64,000 nt of DNA from the NCBI RefSeq assembly GCF_000422265.1, contig NZ_AULL01000017.1, positions 124,001 through 188,000 of the forward strand, in the 5' to 3' direction. Shown piece by piece: positions 23,905-32,573 of the stretch. The position numbers and the translations under genes were made by a program. Below the pieces are notes generated by a model, which was not told where the DNA came from, ran no database searches, and saw only the letters and a list, made by a program, of their open reading frames with translations. Each line of letters begins with the position of its first letter. The first letter of the stretch is position 1. The DNA is from Kaistella palustris DSM 21579. Its GTDB lineage: Bacteria > Bacteroidota > Bacteroidia > Flavobacteriales > Weeksellaceae.

Positions 23905-25476
23905 ATGAAGAAGCAGACTTTTTTCTCATTTTCAGTGTTGCTTTTGGCAACCCAACTTTCATTTACTTCCGCACAGACCAGACAGGAGGAAAAACTTGAT
24001 CCTGTAATACAGAATTTTGTCAACGAAGTGTATAGCAATTCTCAGCTCGAGCCTATGGCACACGAACTTCTCGACGGTATTGGGCCACGGCTGATCGGCA
24101 CGCCCGAAATGCTTGCCGCCAATAAATGGACCGCCGAAAAAATGCAGTCCTGGGGCATAGACGCGGAACTGCAGAAATTTGGAACCTGGAAAGGGTGGCA
24201 ACGCGGAATTACGCATGTTGATATGGTGTACCCAAGAGTAAAAACTTTGGTTGCAACCCAATTGGCCTGGAGCCCGGCGACAAAAAAAGCCGTGGAAGCA
24301 GAGGTGATTACCCTTCCAAATGTTTCGTCGAAAGCCGGATTTGACCGTTGGCTTACTTCTGTAAAAGGTAAGATCGTTCTCATGGCACAGTATCAGCCAC
24401 TCGGGCGGTCGGATGAGCAGGTTAAGGAATTCGCTACACCGGAACTTTACGAAAAACTAAAAGCTGAACGGCTGCAAGCGGGCAAAGACTTCCGCGAATA
24501 TGTGAAAAACATTGGCTACGATAATAATTCTCTGCTGGAAGCAATTGAAAAAGCCGGTGCAGCAGGAATCGCAATTTCCAACTGGACAGGCATTATGGGC
24601 GCAAACAGAATTTTTGGAGCGAAAACAAGCAAAATTCCAATGTTTGATATCGAACTCGAAGATTACGGCATGCTGTACCGGTTAGCAGAAACCGGAAAAA
24701 AACCCCGGATTAAAGTAGACACTCAGTCCAAAATATTGCCGGAAACTGCTTCTTTCAATACAGTAGGGATAATCAAAGGCAAAGAAAAACCGAATGAATA
24801 TGTAATTCTTTCCGCACATTTAGATTCCTGGGATGGTGCTCAGGGCGCGACCGATAACGGAACCGGTGTTCTTACCATGTTGGAGACCATGCGTATCTTA
24901 AAAAAATATTACCCGAACAATAAACGCACGATCATAGTTGGCCTTTGGGGCAGCGAGGAACAGGGGCTCAACGGCTCCAGAAGTTTTGTGGCCGATCATC
25001 CCGAAATCATTAAGGGCACGCAGGCAGTTTTTAATCAGGATAACGGGACCGGCCGCGTTGTAGATGTCAGCGGGCAGGGTTTTGTGCACTCCTATGATTA
25101 TATCAGCAGATGGCTGAGTGCCGCACCAAGAACTGTTCGCGAGCAGATCAAAAGCACTTTTCCCGGGATGCCCGGAGGTGGTGGCTCGGATCACGCTTCG
25201 TTTGTAGCGGCTGGCGTACCCGGATTTTCACTGAGCTCTTTGAACTGGGGGTATTTTGGTTACACCTGGCATACGACGAAAGATACATATGACAAAATCG
25301 TTTTCGATGAGGTGAAAAACAACGTGATCCTCACGGCGACATTAGCATATATGGCTTCAGAAGATCCGGAATTTACCAACCGCGAAAAACGCGTAATGCC
25401 GACGGATGATAAAGGCGAAGTGGCAAAGTGGCCTGAATTGCGGGAACCAAAAAGAAGCAGCAAAGATTATAAATAG
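23905..25476 (+). CDS. Secreted M28 family zinc peptidase
   Basis: A 523-residue exported aminopeptidase-like enzyme. The signal peptide ends near residue 24 (FTSAQ). A protease-associated-like insertion (about 120-230) precedes the M28 catalytic domain. Zinc ligands are visible as SAHLDSWD (His), GATDNGTG (Asp), GSEEQGL (catalytic Glu and ligand Glu), QDNGTG (Asp) and GGGSDHASF (His). It is probably periplasmic or secreted and removes N-terminal residues from peptides. The gene stands alone, followed by a strong terminator. Confidence 0.93.
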   Translation: MKKQTFFSFSVLLLATQLSFTSAQTRQEEKLDPVIQNFVNEVYSNSQLEPMAHELLDGIGPRLIGTPEMLAANKWTAEKMQSWGIDAELQKFGTWKGWQRGITHVDMVYPRVKTLVATQLAWSPATKKAVEAEVITLPNVSSKAGFDRWLTSVKGKIVLMAQYQPLGRSDEQVKEFATPELYEKLKAERLQAGKDFREYVKNIGYDNNSLLEAIEKAGAAGIAISNWTGIMGANRIFGAKTSKIPMFDIELEDYGMLYRLAETGKKPRIKVDTQSKILPETASFNTVGIIKGKEKPNEYVILSAHLDSWDGAQGATDNGTGVLTMLETMRILKKYYPNNKRTIIVGLWGSEEQGLNGSRSFVADHPEIIKGTQAVFNQDNGTGRVVDVSGQGFVHSYDYISRWLSAAPRTVREQIKSTFPGMPGGGGSDHASFVAAGVPGFSLSSLNWGYFGYTWHTTKDTYDKIVFDEVKNNVILTATLAYMASEDPEFTNREKRVMPTDDKGEVAKWPELREPKRSSKDYK

Positions 25477-25506
25477 ACGGCGATTTTAATTTGAAAACGG
25501 GATAGG

Positions 25507-25529
25507 AGCGGGCTTTAGCCCGCTTTTTT
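25507..25529 (+). terminator. Rho-independent terminator of the M28 peptidase gene
   Basis: AGCGGGC at 25507-25513 and GCCCGCT at 25518-25524 form a perfect 7-bp stem with loop TTTA, followed by six Ts. Confidence 0.85.
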
Positions 25530-25575
25530 AGGTATGATGACCAGCTTTAGCCAAAAATTAGAAATCCTTGTTTGT

Positions 25576-25605
25576 AAAAAAAGCGACCCTATTTGTAGTC
25601 GCTTT
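25576..25605 (-). terminator. Rho-independent terminator downstream of thiL
   Basis: AAAGCGAC at 25580-25587 pairs with GTCGCTTT at 25598-25605. On the minus strand the stem is followed by seven Ts, so it ends the thioesterase-thiL transcript about 100 bases after the thiL stop. Confidence 0.75.
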
Positions 25606-25673
25606 AAAATTATTGTCCCTCATTATATGGGAGAATTTTCTAACTTATTGATAGTACATCAATTTTGTTTGTA

Positions 25674-25700
25674 TGTCATGCTGAACCTGCCGAAGCATCT
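25674..25700. repeat. Bacteroidota-type intergenic repeat motif
   Basis: The stretch contains GTCATGCTGAACCTGCCGAA followed by GCATCT. Variants of GTCATGCTGA...GAAGCATC recur between genes in many Bacteroidota genomes, usually next to gene ends. Only one copy is in the window. It lies between the thiL stop and its terminator. Confidence 0.5.
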
Positions 25701-25705
25701 TTAAT

Positions 25706-26767
25706 TTACTCTTTGTCTTTATTCAGAAAAGCATCCCAGCCCTGCGCGTTCAGCGCTACCAGTTCATTGCTGCCGCGCGCTACAAGATAGTTACCCTGAT
25801 CCAAATCTACAGCATGACCAATAATACTGAAGTCAGGATGGTTTCGCATCTTTTCAAAATCTTGCGGTGCCACAGTAAACAGAAGTTCATAATCTTCGCC
25901 ACCGCTCAGTGCACACGTCACCGGATTCAAATTAAGTTCCTCTGCCGTAGAAATCGTGAGCGAATCCATCGGGATCTTCTCCTCATAGATCCGGAAACCC
26001 ACTTTGCTCTGGTCCGACAAATGCAGTGTTTCCGAAGACAGGCCGTCAGAAATATCAATCATGGAAGTCGGCTGAATATCGAGTTCTTTTAAAGTTTTCT
26101 TAATGTCGGTTCGGGCTTCAGGCTTTAGCTGTCTCTGCAGGATATAGTCGTAACCTTCCATTTCAGGCTGCATATTTGGATTGGCGAGATATACAGAATG
26201 TTCTCTCTCCAGAATTTGCAACCCAAGATATGCACCTCCAAGATCACCGGTCACTACAAGAAGGTCATTGGGTCTAGCCCCGCTTCTTTTAATGATGTCT
26301 TCCTTTTTCTCCATACCCACTGCGGTAATGCTTATAATTAATCCGGAAGTGGAACTGGTAGTGTCGCCGCCAACCAAATCTACATTATAATGTTTACAGG
26401 CAAGGGCAATACCTGCATAGATCTCCTCCAGTGCTTCTACCGGAAACCTGTTAGAAACTGCCACACCAACCAAAATCTGCGTAGGGGCGGCATTCATGGC
26501 TGCGATATCACTTAAATTGACGACGACTGCCTTATAGCCTAAATGTTTTAGTGGAACATAACCAAGGTTAAAGTGAACGCCTTCCGCAAGAATATCTGTG
26601 GAGAAGACAACCTGTTGACCTTCAGGATTCAAAACTGCTGCATCATCACCAATGGAAATTTCAGTCGAAGTATTTTCAGGCCGAAAGTTTTCGGTTAAGT
26701 GTTTGATCAGACCGAATTCGCCATAGGTTGATATCGGTGTTAGTTGGGGGTTTTTATCTTCGAGCAT
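25706..26767 (-). CDS. thiL: Thiamine-monophosphate kinase
   Basis: A 353-residue ATP-dependent kinase that makes thiamine diphosphate from thiamine monophosphate. Signatures of the PurM-like fold: EFGLIKHL, SIGDDAAVL, LGYKAVVVNLSDIAAMNA, VGGDTTSS, VTGDLGGAYLGLQIL, MIDISDGLSSE and the C-terminal CALSGGEDYELLFTV. It lies 59 bases downstream of a thioesterase gene on the same strand. No other thi gene is adjacent. The product is the cofactor MenD needs. Confidence 0.96.
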   Translation of the reverse strand: MLEDKNPQLTPISTYGEFGLIKHLTENFRPENTSTEISIGDDAAVLNPEGQQVVFSTDILAEGVHFNLGYVPLKHLGYKAVVVNLSDIAAMNAAPTQILVGVAVSNRFPVEALEEIYAGIALACKHYNVDLVGGDTTSSTSGLIISITAVGMEKKEDIIKRSGARPNDLLVVTGDLGGAYLGLQILEREHSVYLANPNMQPEMEGYDYILQRQLKPEARTDIKKTLKELDIQPTSMIDISDGLSSETLHLSDQSKVGFRIYEEKIPMDSLTISTAEELNLNPVTCALSGGEDYELLFTVAPQDFEKMRNHPDFSIIGHAVDLDQGNYLVARGSNELVALNAQGWDAFLNKDKE

Positions 26768-26826
26768 CGGTTTTTTTGTTTTTGATGGAATTCCGGGTTT
26801 TATGACAAATAATTTAGAAATTGCAG

Positions 26827-27366
26827 CTATTCAGCAGTTTTTTCATCCTTATCTTTTTTCCAGGTAAAGGTATTGCGTTTGTGAAAGGGTACTACATCTT
26901 TCGGTTTAAATGGCAGATCTTTTAAATCCTGCCGGGTAAGAAGCTTTACGTTCTCACTTTTAAATTCGGTCATTACCTCCAGGATATCATCCGGCGGCGT
27001 AGTCGATTTACGAAGCATGGTATCGATCCACACACCCGTGGCTTCTGCGGTGGCACAGTGCGTACCGTCGGGCATATAAAAATTGTGAACAAATCTGTAA
27101 ATACTTGCATCTTCCGACATACCGGCAATTTCTGCAGTGACGTACACGGTCTGGTCCGGTAAGATCTCCTTGAAAAAGGAGTAGCGCTCATGTAAAATTA
27201 CCGGTCCTATTCCCCAGCGGTTCAGCTCTTTAAGGCCCATTTTGTGCGTGTTCATAAATGCCATTCTGGTTTGCGCGCAATATTCTACATACGACGAGTT
27301 TGCGAGGTGACGGTTGGCATCGATGTCACTCCAGCGGACCTCGAATTTATAATGATATTCAGACAT
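26827..27366 (-). CDS. Hotdog-fold acyl-CoA thioesterase
   Basis: A 179-residue protein of the 4HBT/YbgC-like family: EVRWSDIDANRHLANSSYVEY contains the family catalytic Asp in a WSDID context, followed by a helix and ETFSFFKEILP-type strands. It should hydrolyse acyl-CoA or acyl-ACP thioesters in the cytoplasm; the chain specificity is unknown. ATG 27366 (MSEYHYKFEV) is preferred over the more distant start at 27390. It is upstream of thiL in a probable two-gene operon and diverges from a flavoprotein gene. The C-terminus is charged (KKDKDEKTAE). Confidence 0.85.
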   Translation of the reverse strand: MSEYHYKFEVRWSDIDANRHLANSSYVEYCAQTRMAFMNTHKMGLKELNRWGIGPVILHERYSFFKEILPDQTVYVTAEIAGMSEDASIYRFVHNFYMPDGTHCATAEATGVWIDTMLRKSTTPPDDILEVMTEFKSENVKLLTRQDLKDLPFKPKDVVPFHKRNTFTWKKDKDEKTAE

Positions 27367-27387
27367 TTTTGTAAATTTTGAAGAGAA

Positions 27388-27395
27388 CAAATTTA
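27388..27395 (-). promoter_or_regulatory. Promoter -7 element of the thioesterase-thiL operon
   Basis: On the minus strand this reads TAAATTTG, matching TAnnTTTG, 21 bases before the ATG at 27366. No convincing TTG lies at the expected distance. Confidence 0.4.
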
Positions 27396-27422
27396 CTCAA
27401 TAAAGATGGTTCGGAAAAATCG

Positions 27423-27430
27423 TAATTTTG
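27423..27430 (+). promoter_or_regulatory. Promoter -7 element of the flavoprotein gene
   Basis: TAATTTTG matches TAnnTTTG and lies two bases before a perfect inverted repeat, so transcription would start inside the repeat. Confidence 0.45.
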
Positions 27431-27432
27431 GG

Positions 27433-27465
27433 AGCGCTGTTAGAGCTCCGAGCTCTAACAGCGCT
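27433..27465. promoter_or_regulatory. Perfect 15-bp inverted repeat between divergent genes
   Basis: AGCGCTGTTAGAGCT (27433-27447) and its exact complement (27451-27465) flank the three bases CCG. It sits between a -7-like element and the TTG start of the flavoprotein at 27480, and between two divergent genes, so it is not a terminator of either. It is either an operator or a hairpin at the 5' end of the mRNA. Confidence 0.6.
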
Positions 27466-27479
27466 TAAAAAGTTAATCA

Positions 27480-28697
27480 TTGAAAAAGAAAAAAATAATC
27501 ATTATCGGCGGTGGTGCGGCAGGTTTTTTTTGCGCCGCAAATCTCGATGAATCCAAATTCGATGTGCTGATCCTGGAACAGAACTCCGATGTTCTGCAGA
27601 AGGTAAAAATTTCCGGTGGTGGCAGATGCAATGTTTCACATGCCTGTTTCGAGCCGCAGGAACTTGTACAGTTCTATCCGCGCGGAAATAAAGAGTTGCG
27701 CAGCGTGTTTCACAAATTTCAGAGCGGTGATACCATGGAATGGTTCGAAAAGAGACAGGTTCCATTAAAAATAGAAAGCGACAACCGTATTTTTCCCGAA
27801 AGTAATTCTTCGCAAACCATTATCGATACAATGGTTGATGAAGTGAAACATAAACAGTTTGAAGTAAGAACCCAAGCGGTAGTTCTTGACATTGAAAAAC
27901 AAAATGATCATTATGTGGTGAAAACGGCATCCGGTTCTTACCATGCCGACTACATAGTGTATACTACAGGAAGTTCGCCAAAATCATTAAAAATGATCAG
28001 GCAGCTCGGTCATAATCTTGTAGAACCTGTGCCCTCCCTGTTTACTTTTAATATTAAAAATGATACGCTAAAAGATTTAATGGGAACCAGTTTTCCTTTT
28101 GCAGAAGTTTCTATTCCCAAATTAAAAACAAAGGAATCGGGGCCGATGCTCATCACCCACTGGGGACTTTCAGGTCCCGCGATTTTAAAAATTTCGGCCT
28201 GGGAAGCGCGCGAACTGGCGGAGCTAAAGTATCATTTCGAAATCGTGGTGAATTTTCCGGGAATACCACCGGATGAAGCTGAAGAAAAATTTAAAAAATT
28301 CAGGCAGGAGAATCCGAAAAAAAATATAGGCACATCGAAGATCTTTGAGATCACAACGAGATTTTGGCACCGTATCCTTACGCTTGCACAAGTGGAACTC
28401 AATAAAAATATCTCGTCGCTGTCCGCGAATGAACTGGAGCTGATCCTCGGATTTCTGTGCGCGAACAAAATGAAGGTTACCGGTAAATCCACTTACAAAG
28501 ATGAGTTTGTTACCGCGGGCGGTGTGGAACTCAGGGAGATCAACTTTAAAAATATGTCTTCAAAAATTCTGGATAATTTTTACCTCGCCGGCGAAGTTTT
28601 AAATATTGATGCGGTTACCGGGGGCTTTAATTTTCAGGCTTGCTGGAGCGAGGCCTGGCTCATTGCGCAGGATCTGAATGCAAAAGAATTCTGGTGA
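27480..28697 (+). CDS. HI0933/YhiN-family FAD-dependent oxidoreductase
   Basis: A 405-residue flavoprotein. The N-terminal dinucleotide fold is IIIIGGGAAGFFCAANL, followed by the family-specific KISGGGRCNVSHAC; near the C-terminus are AGGVELREINFKNMSSKI and YLAGEVLNIDAVTGGFNFQ, which complete the FAD site. The family has no firmly established reaction. The start codon is TTG at 27480; no ATG in frame gives an intact Rossmann strand. It is preceded at 14 bases by a perfect inverted repeat. Confidence 0.87.
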   Translation: MKKKKIIIIGGGAAGFFCAANLDESKFDVLILEQNSDVLQKVKISGGGRCNVSHACFEPQELVQFYPRGNKELRSVFHKFQSGDTMEWFEKRQVPLKIESDNRIFPESNSSQTIIDTMVDEVKHKQFEVRTQAVVLDIEKQNDHYVVKTASGSYHADYIVYTTGSSPKSLKMIRQLGHNLVEPVPSLFTFNIKNDTLKDLMGTSFPFAEVSIPKLKTKESGPMLITHWGLSGPAILKISAWEARELAELKYHFEIVVNFPGIPPDEAEEKFKKFRQENPKKNIGTSKIFEITTRFWHRILTLAQVELNKNISSLSANELELILGFLCANKMKVTGKSTYKDEFVTAGGVELREINFKNMSSKILDNFYLAGEVLNIDAVTGGFNFQACWSEAWLIAQDLNAKEFW

Positions 28698-28706
28698 TCC
28701 ACAAAG

Positions 28707-28736
28707 TTGCGGTCATAAATAATTTTGTTACATTTG
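28707..28736 (+). promoter_or_regulatory. Promoter of the small lipoprotein gene
   Basis: TTG at 28707-28709, a 19-base spacer and TACATTTG at 28729-28736 match the Bacteroidota promoter pattern, 17 bases before the ATG. Confidence 0.65.
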
Positions 28737-28753
28737 AAATATAATTTCCCTCA

Positions 28754-29077
28754 ATGAAAAGATCGTTTTCCCTCTTCATTTTATTCCTGTTATTTACCGC
28801 AACTGCCTGCCAGACAAGAGTGGTAAGCGCGCAAAAACCTTTGCAGCCCAATTCGCTGGAGCTCTATGAGAGATATACCATACAAACCAACGATGCCAAA
28901 GAATTTAAAGTTCAGGTTCTGAAACAGGATGCCGGGAAAATTTATGCCAAATCCAAAAGTGGTGAAGATGTCGTAATAAATAAGAGTGATGTACGCGAAG
29001 TAAAGAAACTGAACGTTCTGGCCTCTGTTGTGATCGGCCTGGCGGCTGTAGCAGCAGTGATTTTTGTACCTATATAG
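28754..29077 (+). CDS. Small putative lipoprotein with C-terminal membrane segment
   Basis: A 107-residue protein with a signal segment and lipobox (LFTATAC, Cys near residue 19), a short beta-rich middle part (KEFKVQVLKQDAGKIYAKSKSGEDVVINKSDVREVKK arranged as strand-turn-strand), and a C-terminal hydrophobic segment VLASVVIGLAAVAAVIFVPI. The middle part resembles small fold domains that respond to a bound ligand, but I do not recognise a named family. It has its own promoter and terminator. Confidence 0.75.
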   Translation: MKRSFSLFILFLLFTATACQTRVVSAQKPLQPNSLELYERYTIQTNDAKEFKVQVLKQDAGKIYAKSKSGEDVVINKSDVREVKKLNVLASVVIGLAAVAAVIFVPI

Positions 29078-29096
29078 GTAAATCATAATTCAGGAT

Positions 29097-29127
29097 AAAA
29101 GGAGCAACCAAAAACTGCTCCTTTTTT
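29097..29127. terminator. Bidirectional Rho-independent terminator
   Basis: AAAAGGAGCA at 29097-29106 pairs with TGCTCCTTTT at 29116-29125, with T runs on both sides. It separates the convergent lipoprotein gene and the antiporter gene. Confidence 0.85.
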
Positions 29128-29147
29128 TATATTCTTATTTTATCATT

Positions 29148-31277
29148 TTATTTAAAGAGTTTCCGCACCATTTGCCCGATCTCGATAAAATCGCTGGTGT
29201 TGGAAATGTTTCGTGTATCCCTCTTGTACTCGGTTTCATTGCGGTTGCCGGGAAAAATAAGCAGGAAATTTTTTCCGCGTACATATTGATTCAGCAAATT
29301 CGGTATGTTTCGCATCTGTGGCAGATACGATGCCATGCTGCGCGTTGACATAAACAGGATCAGCGCGTCGTCATCTTTCATTTTTTCAAAAACCTTTGGT
29401 AGCTCATTCCAGTTATTAAAGATGATAAAAGCCGCATCAATATTCGATTTTTTACGGATCCGCTGAATCATGGCTATTGAGGTATCGTCGCCATAAAATT
29501 CGATTTTCGATCCTGTATTCCGGGCAATATTCCAAACCTTTAATAAGGAATGAAAAAAACGTGTTTCCTGGGAAGCATTTTTCGGAATGATGACAAAATA
29601 TTTCTGGATCGTTGCAATAGGCTGCACCGCCTGATAAACCAATACATCTGCCTCCGTATTTTTCAGATAACCACTGTACAGATTATACACAAAACTTGCT
29701 GAAAAACCCTTCTCGTGATCGATGCCAATGATAAGATCAGTAATATTGTTCACTTTGATCTCATTGCTTACACCTTCTATAAGGTCTGCATCAAACCTGG
29801 TAAGTGGCGTGATAAGAACATCTGCAGAAGCTCCGATGTTAACTGCCTCGTGCAGAATTTTCTCAGCGTGCTTTTTTGACGAATCATTTTTTTCTTCATT
29901 AATGATGTTGAGGGCAAAAAGATTGTTAGCGCTGTTTTTTGATTTAAAGAGCAGCGCCAGATTGGTCATCGGTTCCACCGTATTTGGATGATTGAGCGCA
30001 AGTAAAATATTTTCGGTTTCCGGATTGGTATCGGCAATGGTATTTTCGTTTTCGGCCTTCACTATTTTTTCGCCGTTTTTCTGTGTTACGAAAGATGATA
30101 TCGTACACGAAATAAGGATCAGCAAAATACTGCCGTTCAGCACACTTTCATCAAGTAAACGGATGGGCTCACCCGAATCTGTTTCGCCCAGAATAATGTT
30201 GTAGCCCACGATCACGGTAGCAAGTGTCGCTGCCGCGGAAGCTGAACTGAGCCCGAAAATGATTCCGCCCTCAGGTTTGGTATAGGAAAAGGATTTCTGC
30301 GTTGCGATTGAAGCGAGATATTTCCCGCCAATGGAAATGGTAATCATCAGAAAAGCCACTTTTATTGTTTCGAGATCTTTGAAAAACACCGTAAAATCAA
30401 TCAGCATTCCGACGCTTATAAGAAAAAAGGGAATAAAGATCGCGTTTCCTACAAATTCCACCCTGTTCATTAATGATGAAGTGTGGGGAATAAGTTTATT
30501 CAGTGCAAGTCCGGCTAAGAACGCACCAATGATCGCTTCTACACCGGCAACTTCCGCGAGAAGCGCGGCCAGATAAATCATTACCAACACAAAAATATAC
30601 TGTGATATCTTGTCATCTACTTTTTTAAAGAACCATCTGGCAATAATCGGAAAACCAAACAGAACAACTGCGGCAAACAGCACAATCCCCACCGAAAGCT
30701 GAGTCCAGAAAGCAGCATTAACTTCGCCGGTAGTCATGCCGACTACAATTGCCAGCACAAGAAGCGCAAGAATATCTGTAATAACCGTGCCGCCTACAGT
30801 CACATTTACCGCGCGGTTTTTTACCACTCCAAGTTTGCTCACGATAGGATAGGAGATCAGCGTATGCGATGAGAAAATACTCGCAAACAAAAAGGAAGTC
30901 AGCCAGTTATAATGAAGTATAAAATGCGCGGCCGAAATCCCGATCACAAAGGGTATGACAAAAGTGTAGCCGCCAAAACCGAGACTTTTCCATTTGTTTT
31001 TTTTGAACTCTGCAAGGTCGATCTCCAGACCGGCGAGAAACATGATGTACAGCAGACCTGTAGTTCCTGTCACCACAATGCTGCTGTCACGCGTCAGAAC
31101 GTTAAAGCCGTTTGGTCCGATCACGGCACCGGCAATGATTAAACCCAGCAAATGCGGAACTTTGATCTTATTCAGTAAAAGTGGGGCAGACAGAATGATA
31201 ATTAAAACCACCAGAAATTTCAGAACCGGATCTTCAAGAGGCAGTTCAAGATGAGATACTTTCAGGAGCATGAGCAT
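29148..31277 (-). CDS. CPA2-family cation:proton antiporter with C-terminal USP-like region
   Basis: A 709-residue protein. Residues about 15-400 form a 12-13 segment Na+/H+ or K+/H+ exchanger domain (Kef/NapA type) with LGLIIAGAVIGPNGFNVL, MFLAGLEIDLAEFKKNKW, IFSSHTLISYPIVSKLG and VGGTVITDILALLVLAIV, the last carrying the ion-site Asp. The remaining roughly 280 residues are soluble, with two universal-stress-protein-like halves (ENILLALNHPNTVEP; VIIPKNASQETRFF), as in Bacteroidota members. It probably handles pH or cation homeostasis. A coiled-coil lipoprotein gene ends two bases upstream, indicating an operon. The start is ATG 31277 or 31271. Confidence 0.9.
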   Translation of the reverse strand: MLMLLKVSHLELPLEDPVLKFLVVLIIILSAPLLLNKIKVPHLLGLIIAGAVIGPNGFNVLTRDSSIVVTGTTGLLYIMFLAGLEIDLAEFKKNKWKSLGFGGYTFVIPFVIGISAAHFILHYNWLTSFLFASIFSSHTLISYPIVSKLGVVKNRAVNVTVGGTVITDILALLVLAIVVGMTTGEVNAAFWTQLSVGIVLFAAVVLFGFPIIARWFFKKVDDKISQYIFVLVMIYLAALLAEVAGVEAIIGAFLAGLALNKLIPHTSSLMNRVEFVGNAIFIPFFLISVGMLIDFTVFFKDLETIKVAFLMITISIGGKYLASIATQKSFSYTKPEGGIIFGLSSASAAATLATVIVGYNIILGETDSGEPIRLLDESVLNGSILLILISCTISSFVTQKNGEKIVKAENENTIADTNPETENILLALNHPNTVEPMTNLALLFKSKNSANNLFALNIINEEKNDSSKKHAEKILHEAVNIGASADVLITPLTRFDADLIEGVSNEIKVNNITDLIIGIDHEKGFSASFVYNLYSGYLKNTEADVLVYQAVQPIATIQKYFVIIPKNASQETRFFHSLLKVWNIARNTGSKIEFYGDDTSIAMIQRIRKKSNIDAAFIIFNNWNELPKVFEKMKDDDALILFMSTRSMASYLPQMRNIPNLLNQYVRGKNFLLIFPGNRNETEYKRDTRNISNTSDFIEIGQMVRKLFK

Positions 31278-31279
31278 AA

Positions 31280-31828
31280 TCAGTTTTTAATTTTTTCCAG
31301 GTCCACCGAGAATTTGGCGACGCAGTTTTCGCGTTTCAGTTCGCGCACACCTTTGATGCGGCTGAGATTCGGATCGGTAATTTGCAGTGTGATTTCGGAA
31401 CTGGCGGCGGTGCCGGCAGTTTCTTCCGATTTAAGTTTCAGTTCGGAGTCAGTCACCTTTCCGGTGTAGAATTTGTCGCCGCCACTTTTATTAGTGATGC
31501 GCACGCCGGTGGGCAGAATTTCCCAGATATCGTTTCTCAAATCACCAATCACATGCTCGGAGCAATCGGAATCGGTACAGATCATCTTGCCATTATATTT
31601 GCCCAAGATCATATCGGGGAGCTGCACGGCGCTTAATGTATCCGGAATGTTTTTAATGCTGTCGCGCATGGCTTTCAGGTCTTCATAATCCTGCTGTTTG
31701 GCAGCGAACTGCTGCTCACGGAGCAGGAGATTCTGCTCGCGCTGTTGCAGCTGATCTTCCTTTTCAGGGTTTTCGCAGGAGGCGAGGAAAAGTAAAGCGC
31801 ACAGGAATATTAGAAGAGGAAATTTCAT
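31280..31828 (-). CDS. Coiled-coil lipoprotein
   Basis: A 182-residue protein with a lipobox (FLASC, Cys near residue 18) followed by a heptad-rich Glu/Gln stretch (KEDQLQQREQNLLLREQQF) that should form a short coiled coil, then a beta-rich C-terminal domain of about 110 residues containing CTDSDCSEH (two closely spaced Cys). I cannot name the domain. It is two bases upstream of the antiporter gene, suggesting a shared role at the envelope. Confidence 0.8.
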   Translation of the reverse strand: MKFPLLIFLCALLFLASCENPEKEDQLQQREQNLLLREQQFAAKQQDYEDLKAMRDSIKNIPDTLSAVQLPDMILGKYNGKMICTDSDCSEHVIGDLRNDIWEILPTGVRITNKSGGDKFYTGKVTDSELKLKSEETAGTAASSEITLQITDPNLSRIKGVRELKRENCVAKFSVDLEKIKN

Positions 31829-31858
31829 AGAACTATTTTTGATGTCCTTTAAAAATAT

Positions 31859-31887
31859 AAAAAAAATCCCGGATTAAAAAATCCAGG
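31859..31887 (-). terminator. Rho-independent terminator of the cdsA-psd operon
   Basis: On the minus strand CCTGGATT and AATCCGGG (plus 31868-31887) form an 8-bp stem with a TTTT loop, followed by a run of Ts. It is 26 bases beyond the psd stop. Confidence 0.75.
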
Positions 31888-31913
31888 TGAATTACAAATA
31901 TTTGCGTACGCCG

Positions 31914-32567
31914 TTATTCGTTCATTCTCGCGATCACATCGATGCCGCCTTTTGTCTTGTCGCCGATCTTGCAGATGATCTGGGTGTCAACGGGTAAAAA
32001 TACATCCATACGGGAACCGAATTTTATAAAACCGAATTCATGGCCCGCCTTGGCTGTATCACCTTCCATACACCTGAAGACAATTCTGCGCGCCACATAT
32101 CCTGCAATCTGGCGAAAAACTACCTTGTGGTGCGTAAGGCTTTCTACGGCCACAGTAGTTCTTTCATTTAATGTAGATGATTTTTCGTGCCAGGCAACGA
32201 GATATTTTCCGGGATGGTATTTTTTGTAAAGCACATTTCCTGAAACAGGATACCTACAGATATGTACGTTCAGCGGAGACATAAAAATAGAGATCTGAAT
32301 TGCCTTTTCATTTAAAAATTCGGACTCGAAAACTTCTTTGATCATCACCACTTTACCGTCAACCGGCGCGATCACATTTTCTGTATGGTCCTGTATATCA
32401 CGCTTCGGAACGCGGAAAAACCAAAAAATTAATCCATAAATAATGAGAAGCGGAATAAGAACGATGAGCGCCCAGTCTCTGAAATAATTAATGGAAAGAA
32501 ATGCGACCAAAGCAAACACAACACTTGCAACGATAATGGTTCCTTTGGATTCTTTATGTAATTTCAT
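31914..32567 (-). CDS. psd: Phosphatidylserine decarboxylase family protein
   Basis: A 217-residue proenzyme that makes phosphatidylethanolamine from phosphatidylserine at the inner membrane. Two N-terminal hydrophobic segments (about 12-30 and 32-52) precede NVIAPVDGKVVMIKEV, FMSPLNVHICRYPVSG and the autocleavage region KFGSRMDVFLP, where cleavage at Gly-Ser creates the pyruvoyl group. The short form is the archaetidylserine/PSD-A type usual in Bacteroidota. It lies six bases downstream of cdsA, linking two steps of the same pathway. Confidence 0.94.
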   Translation of the reverse strand: MKLHKESKGTIIVASVVFALVAFLSINYFRDWALIVLIPLLIIYGLIFWFFRVPKRDIQDHTENVIAPVDGKVVMIKEVFESEFLNEKAIQISIFMSPLNVHICRYPVSGNVLYKKYHPGKYLVAWHEKSSTLNERTTVAVESLTHHKVVFRQIAGYVARRIVFRCMEGDTAKAGHEFGFIKFGSRMDVFLPVDTQIICKIGDKTKGGIDVIARMNE

Positions 32568-32573
32568 ACGTTC

